Source: Cinnamomum chago | Lineage: Eukaryota; Streptophyta; Magnoliopsida; Laurales; Lauraceae | Assembly: GCA_038049695.1 (NCBI GenBank) | Contig: CP142452.1 | Location: 79,844,501-79,908,500, forward strand | Length of the DNA: 64,000 bases | Reading direction: 5' to 3' | In this document: piece by piece, positions 56,893 to 64,000 of the stretch | Numbering within the stretch: position 1 is the first letter of the stretch | Layout of the letters: each line of letters opens with the position of its first letter | Notes under the pieces: model-generated | What the model saw: the letters and a program-made list of their open reading frames with translations, nothing else | Database searches by the model: none | Told to the model about the DNA's origin: nothing | Program-made: the position numbers and the translations under genes

Positions 56893-59800
56893 TGTAAAAT
56901 TCCGGTCCCACCTATAATATTTTTTATCATATTTTTATTAGATATTATTATTATTTTAATTAAATGTATTTTAGCTATTTAAGTGGGTAGGATTAAGTGG
57001 GGTACACGATAGATTAGAAGCTTGGATCGGTGAGTTGGGTTGATGGGTAGATGACCTGACCCATAGTTTTGACCCAATGACTTAAGCCCAATAATACTCT
57101 TTTAACCTAATCCCTCTTTTAATGAAACCACTTATCTCTCTCTGCAACTCCTCCCGTAACCCTTTCATCTTCTTCCTCTTTCAACTTCCCAAGCCATACC
57201 GGTTTTTGGATCCAGCCATCAGAATCAAGATCAGAGCATACCAGCATTCTTGGCTCAACCTTCTGATCTCAGGTAACCCTCTCCTCAAATCATTAGGAGT
57301 AGATCTGTACTTTTAGGTTATCTTCATATTCTTTCCAATGCTAGGTTTTGGATAGGAATACCATAGATCTGATCACCTGTGTATTTCTTTCCCATCTCTT
57401 ATATCAGATCAGTATTAGGATTGTGATTGAGCGCTGTGGGAATCTCGGTTTGAGTTTTGGTTAGGATCTGTTGTTTTTTCTTCAACCCCGGTAAAAAGGC
57501 AAGTACCTAATTATGATTTATGAATTTAATGCTTCTTTACTCTTTGATTAGTCTATCACTGCATGTAGAAACCCTTTAATGCATGTTCTTATGATAATTT
57601 TTGTAATTCGATTTTGTTCTGCAATGATACCGGAGATTTGGGATGATCCAATTGAGTTGCTTACATTGACGTTACTGTTGCAACTATTGGCCACCGCACT
57701 GTTGTTTGGATGTTCAAAACCCCTTTTTCCATCTTCTGTTGTTGGATTTCAAAAACCCTTTTCATCTTCTTAGAATTGTGTTTAGGGATGTGAGACCATT
57801 ATTTCAAGTGACCTTAATGGGCAGGCGGAATTACATAATGCAGGGAGTGGAATTGTAACAGGGAACGCAGGGAATTTAGAGACTCTCTGTATGTTTGATT
57901 GTGGGACCCAGGTGGGCCCCGGATGTTAGATCTGAACCGTGGATCCGAAGGAGGACCCACGGGCGACCTTAAGGGGGCTGGTCCCATAAGCAGTGGACAT
58001 CCCTGGCCCACTATCCTTTAGGTTGATCAGGGAGGCATGGTTGAGGGAAAAAGAATTAGTTTGGACATTAGGCAGTGGTGGGACCCACTAGGTGGTTTGA
58101 TCATTGATCTGGGCCGATCCTTTTTCCATATAGACCTGGGCGACATATGCCTGTGAGGGGATGATGGGTTAGTGATCAGTGGAACCTACAATCTGAGTGC
58201 CCAGTTGTGCCCACGTTGAACTTCTTTCACAGAACTGAATTCTGTGTTGGTTGGACCTGTGTACCTGTAGTGGAGATGAAAGGAATAAGGGGGAAAGATG
58301 ATGACTTGATGACATCACAGGTATGGGGATAAAGTAAGGGGATTGTTGACTTGGGCATAGTTTTGAGTGAGGGAGCCATGTGTCCATGACAGTACATGGA
58401 GCTTAGCCTTATGGAATTTGAGATTGGGCCCTACATGGAGCCTAGCTTTATGGAATTTGAGATTGGGCCCTGATTAGGTTATAAACCCACTTAGGCTCTT
58501 GAGCCTATTTTATAAGAGTTGAATTTGAAAAATATTATAGATGGGGTCCTTAGGTTTTCTAAAATTATACATTAAGGGTGTTATTTGCAAATTGATTTTA
58601 AATGATATTTTTGGTTTTAATGTGTTAAAATTATATTTTTCGAATTCTATTAATTGGGTCTTTGGACCGAGTAAATACCGTCCGGGCAACGGTATATTAC
58701 TAACATGGAGTTTAGTACTTTGTATGACCTCGGAGAAATTCTAATAAATTTGAGTTCAACCCATCTCTATTGGAAAACCCTTAAGTGGGTCTATGCACCA
58801 TTGATGGAAAAACGGGATGCGTTGATCTTATATTTATTAGAGATTTATATGGTTGTGAAGTACGAAACCTTATGTTTGACCTTAGGATCGATTCGTATTT
58901 ATATATTAACCTTCGCATGCATTTCTATGTTGGTTTAGGATATGTACTCCTTTAGATGCATACCCTATTGTGTATTATGGACTAAAAAGTGGCTTGGCAA
59001 ATTTTGTAATGATGTTTGATTATGATATGGGATGTGGAATGGCCAGCACTTTACTTTGACTTAAGATTCTTGTGTCGGAGCTTTATTATTCAGGTCTATT
59101 ATGCTTATATATTTATGTTTATGTGGGTCATTTTTGGACGACTGCAGCTCGATATATGGACGGTTGATCACCGATGTGACCGGATCACTTATAATCCGCT
59201 TTGAATGTGAACAGGTTATCCTGATTTGTTTTTAATTCGATCGGTTTATGACCACCGACGTTATGGACGGGCTCTCCCGATTTATTTAGGGCTGACCACC
59301 CAAAACGGGGACACTTGTCTTCGTGTGAATTATATTGCTCCTTTTGTTTTAGTTGGATTAGGCTATACGTTCTTTCGTGTCAGTATTACTGTCATTACTT
59401 CTATATGATCATTCTCGTTTATATTCTTCTCGTTGTTGTATTAAATTTCGAATTATGATTATGTACTTGCTGTTTACTTTGTAATATTTGGTGCATAGGT
59501 ACCGAGCCCTACTTTACCCAGGAGACGGAGGAGGATCAAGCGTTTCAAACGTTTGAGCCAACTGATGAACCCGAGTGGGATGCCGGAGACGGTTTCGGAG
59601 CCGTCTGAACCTGCATAAGAGTGAAACGTCATCGTAGCAACTCTTTAGATGAACTTTCCTTAATAATAAACATTTCCTTAGTAATTGTTTTATTCATTCT
59701 GCAATTTTTACATTTAATGTTTATTTGATTTTCGTGTTGGATCTTATTTATGATCATTGAATACCAATTGATTAAGCTTCCGTTGCATATAATGAAATAT

Positions 59801-59934
59801 ATTTGGACTCACCACAGGTTGAAATTTTTTGTGGGTCCACTTTTTGGAAGCTTGTGTTGTATTAAACACAGGAAAATTTGAATTTAATTTATTTTTCACG
59901 TTTTTCCCCAATTCTTATTTTGGGGGACGTGACA
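56893..59934 (+). mobile_element. Solo LTR, 3,042 bp, Gypsy-like, TSD GATCT
   Basis: Ends TGTAAAATTCCGG ... GGGGGACGTGACA and the exact duplication GATCT (56888-56892, 59935-59939). No PBS or pol inside; open frames within are short and unassigned. The block 57,895-58,020 (GGTGGGCCCCGG, CCACGGGCGACC) resembles the complement of the 7.7-8.3-kb array, so this LTR and the one at 6,363-9,023 may be relatives in opposite orientation. Confidence 0.87.
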
Positions 59935-59939
59935 GATCT

Positions 59940-61154
59940 AATGCTTCCAATGGCCAAATTTGCATACAACAATTCAGGTAGCTGTCCCACAGGAATCTGA
60001 TCTCCAGGGATCCAACCCCTCAGGCTATGATGCACGGATGCTTCAAAATAGGCAACGTATTGTGTCGTATTGTATCCGATATTTCACTTTTTATGTATAA
60101 ATTTTGTGTCCCTGCCGTGTTAATGGCATGTCCTTGCATCGTAACCCATAGGCCATTTGACCTGGTGTCAGTGACACTTACTTTTAAATCATGTCCTTGC
60201 GAGGATGCTGAGGCCTTTGACAAACACATGCCATGTCCAAGAAAACATCCATTGACAAATTATTATATTGGCTGACATAATTAATGAAAGAAGGGGTATT
60301 AAGCACTAAGAGATTGCTATGTAATCAATTCATGGAAAGAAAAGAGCAATCACATCTAGAACCCTAACAGGCAAGATTGACCTCTCACCTATAAATACAT
60401 TGTAATCTCTCATTTTTAAATTAATGAAAAGTTCTCTCTTTTCCTCTCATTGTTGTGAGCAAGTATTTATCCTTGTGTAAAGACTCCTTGAGTTGCTGAT
60501 GGCTCCAAAGACCAGGCCATTGTGAATGCATAAAAACTCCATCTATCATTGCCTCCCATCAGCGACCGTAACTCATATATCAGAAAATAAAAGCAAATTG
60601 GCCTTTTCAACTAGGATTCTTTATGGCAGACTTAGGTTAGACATAAGAAACCATCTTGAGAATCAAGCTTCAAAATCATTTTCTCTAGGCTGGTTTGGCT
60701 CCTCCCCTCACTTGGAAATGAACGGAAAAAAAAAATGTTTTAAGAGCTTTCTGGTCTTCCTACTGAGGCTGATATTCCATATGTTAAGAGAAAGTCCTTC
60801 CAGCAATAGTCCTACTACAGATAGGAGCCTAACACAACCTAAAACCATTCAGGGTCAAGAATGATTCCATCCCCCTGTAGCCAAGTCATAAGAAAATTTA
60901 CTTTATGATTTGTATTTGCTTCATAGAGTTCCATATCAAGCCAAAAAAGAAAAGAAAAGAGAGAGACATATACCGTAAAAATACAATGATGGTGATACTA
61001 TTGACACAAGGAATCACAGCTCCATGCATAATAGAACATCCTTCTATACATACATTTAATTGACAGATTTTAAGCACACCAATTGTTACTATATATTGCA
61101 TGCTTATTCATCAGGTATATACATATCGGATTGTGTGTGGCGAAAGGATAGATC
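59940..61154. other. Gene-free stretch, 3' flank of the PLAC8 gene
   Basis: The stretch at 60,380-60,460 (CCTATAAATACATTGTAATC ... AATGAAAAGTTCTCTC) has the look of a Copia LTR promoter/R region, but no LTR ends were found. The right part probably contains the 3' UTR of the minus-strand PLAC8 gene. Confidence 0.4.
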
Positions 61155-62871
61155 TTAGGCCCTGTGGTCCATCATTTGCTCAGCTGGTGGGATCATGACA
61201 AGGACAGAATGACCATTAAATCCAGGATGAGGCATTCTCCGGCGCATCTCTCTTCCTTCCTGGCAGAGGGAGCACGGGTGGCAGAACAAGTGTGTAGCAA
61301 AGTCGCATGCAGATTCGCAGTGCTCACGTTGCAGCTCGTCTTTGATAATGCCTCTGCAGCATCCACAGGATCTTGACCATGCCTCACAGCTACCCTGTCC
61401 TCACAACAGAAGAAAAAGGTCAATTACATTGTTCCGTCTGCTTTTCAGCCTAACACCGAATGCAAACACCATGCTAAGGCAATTTTTTGTTCCCTAACAC
61501 CGAAGAGTCCTAACTTAAAAGTACTAACTACTAACTGAGAAAAGATGCATGAGTACGGGAGTTTCAATAAGTCATGCTTGCACAGACATCAATATGATGC
61601 CAGCACTGAAGAAATGGCTCCGTGAGATCAGTGAAATCCATTGCATGCCACAGTACAACACAGTATCTGCATTTCTTTATTAGCATGTCTAGCAAAAAAT
61701 ACAGAAGCTGCATGTATTTCTTTTCCCTGTTCTAGAAATCATTTTAGGCACCAGCATTGCATCATCTTCAGTCAAAGATGGTTCTTATTTACATTGAAAA
61801 AGGGGAAAGCTACCGGGTGGGAAATATAAGGCGAGTCTCTTTTCTGTGTTTTAGCATCCTCGTATTTGCAGAGAAGCAAAACCTCCAAGCTCGTAAAAGA
61901 ATGGAACACATTGTTCCTAATAAACAGAGTCTTAAGGATATGATTTCAGTCAAAATTGAAGAGGTTTCTATGTTTGGTCCTTCAATAAACAATAAATTCA
62001 CCTAAAACAAAAACAACCAGGTTCCAGCTATGGCGCTGATTCTGACGATCAAAAATGCAATCCACCCAAAATAAAAATGAACAGTTGACTTGCGCTACAG
62101 CAGATGCTAATATAATGTCCAACTTCTGAGTGCACATCATCTACTGGCGCCACTGATGGAACGATCCAGCTATGGTTCTTATTACTTAAGGAAGAAAACC
62201 TCAAACATTCCATTGAATCAAGAACCTTCAACCAATCGGCAAGCTACTCGATCACACAAGAGAGATAAAAAGGAAAACACTCAATAATAAATTTTTTGAA
62301 TGTGAATTGGCAACCCCATACAACCAATTGACAATTGACAGACCCTGCAACACTATGTCCTAGTTTAATAAAAAGAGACATATCCCATTTACTCTAAAAC
62401 ATAATTCACCTATAACTACTAATATTTTTCTCTAACCTTCCAATTAAAATAAATTGAAACACATCTGTCTAGGGGTGTAGACCCACTGGTTACCAACTGG
62501 CAACAGTGGCTTCAAGCTTGACAGACTTTACACGCTTGGACCTGTCTAAATGGACCTAGCGGACTTGAGGTTGGATTGACTAGCCCATGTGCCTACTCTG
62601 CTCTGTCTGGCCTGACTTGGATTGGATTCATCAGGATCCACATAAGAAAAGATTTTTCAGGTTCAATCTTTCTGGATCAGATGTAGCTTAAAAGCTCAAA
62701 GAATATAGCAATATACCTAAGTTGGGCAGATGGTGCATTTAGGATGATCATAGCGTCAGCCATGGAGTGTAGATGTGAAAACTTCAACTTGATCCCCACC
62801 TCAAAATCCTTTAACCGATTCCAAATTTCATGACCTTTGGGTGAATCAATTTGCTTAACCTTCAGTTTTTC
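61155..62871 (-). CDS. PLAC8-domain (Cys-rich) protein, 3' exons, partial gene
   Basis: Last exon 61155-61394 (80 codons with stop TAA): it starts GSCEAWSRSCGCCRG and continues LQREHCESACDFATHLFCHP, CSLCQEGREMRRRMPHPGFN, VLVMIPPAEQ. The CP-C..CQE.RE core and following HPG are the PLAC8 (cell-number-regulator type) signature of plant Cys-rich membrane proteins. An upstream exon 62717-62871 reads IWNRLKDFEVGIKLKFSHLH ... MADAMIILNAPSAQLR; it is bounded by a good acceptor (AATAG) and donor (GTATAT) and ends in phase 2, so it cannot join the last exon (phase 0) directly. At least one middle exon, expected to encode membrane segments, was not located in 61,395-62,716; a frame at 61,810-62,001 bounded by AG/GT is a weak candidate. 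The 5' end lies beyond the window. Function of this subfamily is poorly known. Confidence 0.6.
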
Positions 62872-62929
62872 CTATTGTTCTTTTTCAATAACTCTACACC
62901 CTTCACTATTGTCAACAAAGAGAAACGGA

Positions 62930-63204
62930 CGACAATGGGGACCCCTTGATTAAGAATCATGAGGCACACGAAAATAACATATTGGATATTGCTACAATTG
63001 AATGTACTAAACACATTTTGAACTTGATTGTCATTTCATCATAGAAAAAATAAAAAATGGTCGAATTCTTTTACAGTTCATAAGATCAAAGGATTAACTG
63101 GCAGATATCTTCATGAAAAGATCTTCTAATTACAGGCTATCTCAGACAAGCTGGGCATGACTGAGTGACTGACATCAATACCAAGCTTGGGGGAAGTTTT
63201 GAAT
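62930..63204 (+). pseudogene. Copia RNase H/3' end remnant with polypurine tract
   Basis: Allowing one small frameshift, 63,006-63,090 reads TKHI, then ELDCHFIIEKIKNGRILLQF and IRSKD, and 63,100-63,125 reads ADIFMK, the standard end of Copia pol ('RTKHIE.DCHF.REK...I......KDQLADIFTK'). A degraded polypurine tract GCTTGGGGGAAGTTTTGAATG begins at about 63,184. Frameshift and stops show it is dead. Confidence 0.75.
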
Positions 63205-64000
63205 GTAAAAAAGGACTGTTCTGTAAATATGTTAGTAGACTTTCCCATACTAATTCATGGGAACTGCATTTTTCTTTTTGCAGCCACTAATGAAATAAAG
63301 GTTGCACACGTACTGATGTTTGTGTGCAGCGCCATCCTCCTCCCTCTTCTTTCCTTCTTCATCTTCATTCTCTTCCTTCCTCTCTTCTTTCCTTCTTCTT
63401 CATCTTCATCATTCTCTTCTCTTCTGGGTATGGTTTTCAAATAAGGACAATAGTGTCATCATTACCTTGCCGTCAAGGGGTGTTTTAGTTGATTTGGCCC
63501 AACTGAGTCACTTGGACTCAACCGAGTCTTTATGGGACTCGTCCAAGTTTCTATTGACAAAGGGAATCAATATGTTTTTCCTGCACCCCACAGGAGAAAA
63601 TCTTCCTTACTTTGAATGCATAAGCATAAGCACAACTATCAAATGAAGTACAACATTGCAGAGGCCCAAAGGGCAGAAAGGGATACAAAAGAAGAAATTG
63701 GACACATGAAAGTGCTCCTCAAAATTAAACACAACATAGTTTATGCATAGATGCGTATGAGAAAAAACTGACACAAAACTCACATGTGCACTTGGTCACA
63801 AACAAAAGCATTTCTAAACTAGCATATTGTTGTTAGTCATTAACATTGTCAAGATTTGCTTCATAAAACAAGGGTCAAGAAATTAACCAAAATCTCGTAA
63901 CTAATAAGAAGAGAAAACAAAGAAAACAAGAAGAAATGGTTGCCTCAAGATTGAATTTCTGGCGAATTGCTGTGCGGCTAGGATAAGAAAACCATGGTGC
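63205..64000. other. Possible Copia 3' LTR and intron/flank sequence
   Basis: Directly follows the polypurine tract, so the first few hundred bases may be LTR; a CTT/TCC-rich tract lies at 63,330-63,425. The end of the window holds no exon that I can support. Confidence 0.35.

Noticed and set aside
63320..63646. Ser/Phe-rich reading frame
   Set aside because: Translation of a CTT/TCC-rich low-complexity tract behind a Copia polypurine tract; no protein features.

Overview
The window is nuclear DNA of a flowering plant. Coding sequence is split into short exons by canonical GT-AG introns, gene density is low, and the space between and inside genes is filled with plant-type transposable elements (Copia and Gypsy-like LTRs, TRIMs, L1- and RTE-type LINEs, tRNA-derived SINEs, hAT, Mutator and CACTA-type non-autonomous elements). 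Very long TE-stuffed introns suggest a medium-to-large genome, but I cannot fix the lineage from this sequence alone.

Layout. 1-10,194: no gene exons found; layers of Copia LTRs and pol fragments, a foldback element, an L1 fragment and a 2.66-kb solo LTR with a perfect 5-bp target site duplication (TSD). 10,195-24,540 (+): the 3' half (16 exons, about 1,059 residues) of a SWEETIE/HEATR5-type HEAT-repeat gene; its introns carry an L1 fragment, a Copia fragment split by a Mutator-type MITE, a 292-bp miniature LTR retrotransposon and nested foldbacks. 24,541-30,879: intergenic, with a SINE, microsatellites and an RTE LINE 3' end. 30,880-33,306 (-): an intronless 808-aa PLS-class PPR protein gene with a SINE just upstream of its start codon. 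35,663-39,137: a 3.5-kb solo LTR that carries an array of an 18-bp palindrome. 41,991-46,555 (+): a three-exon gene for a plant RNase H-like/RBR E3 ubiquitin ligase (586 aa). 46,556-61,154: intergenic, with a 1-kb hAT element, a three-LTR TRIM array, a small hAT MITE, a perfect 94-bp-arm CACTA-type hairpin and a 3.04-kb solo LTR. 61,155-62,871 (-): at least two exons of a PLAC8-domain gene that probably continues past the window end; a Copia RNase H remnant lies beside it.

The four host genes have unrelated cell-biology roles (membrane trafficking/sugar signalling, organelle RNA processing, ubiquitination, Cys-rich membrane protein) and do not form a cluster. The most informative content is the transposon record: nine insertions have TSDs that can be read exactly from the sequence. 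I found no convincing new biological system. The best candidates for follow-up are the palindrome array at 37,036-37,314, the perfect hairpin at 56,177-56,381, the two miniature LTR elements and an in-frame 105-nt intron in the SWEETIE-like gene.
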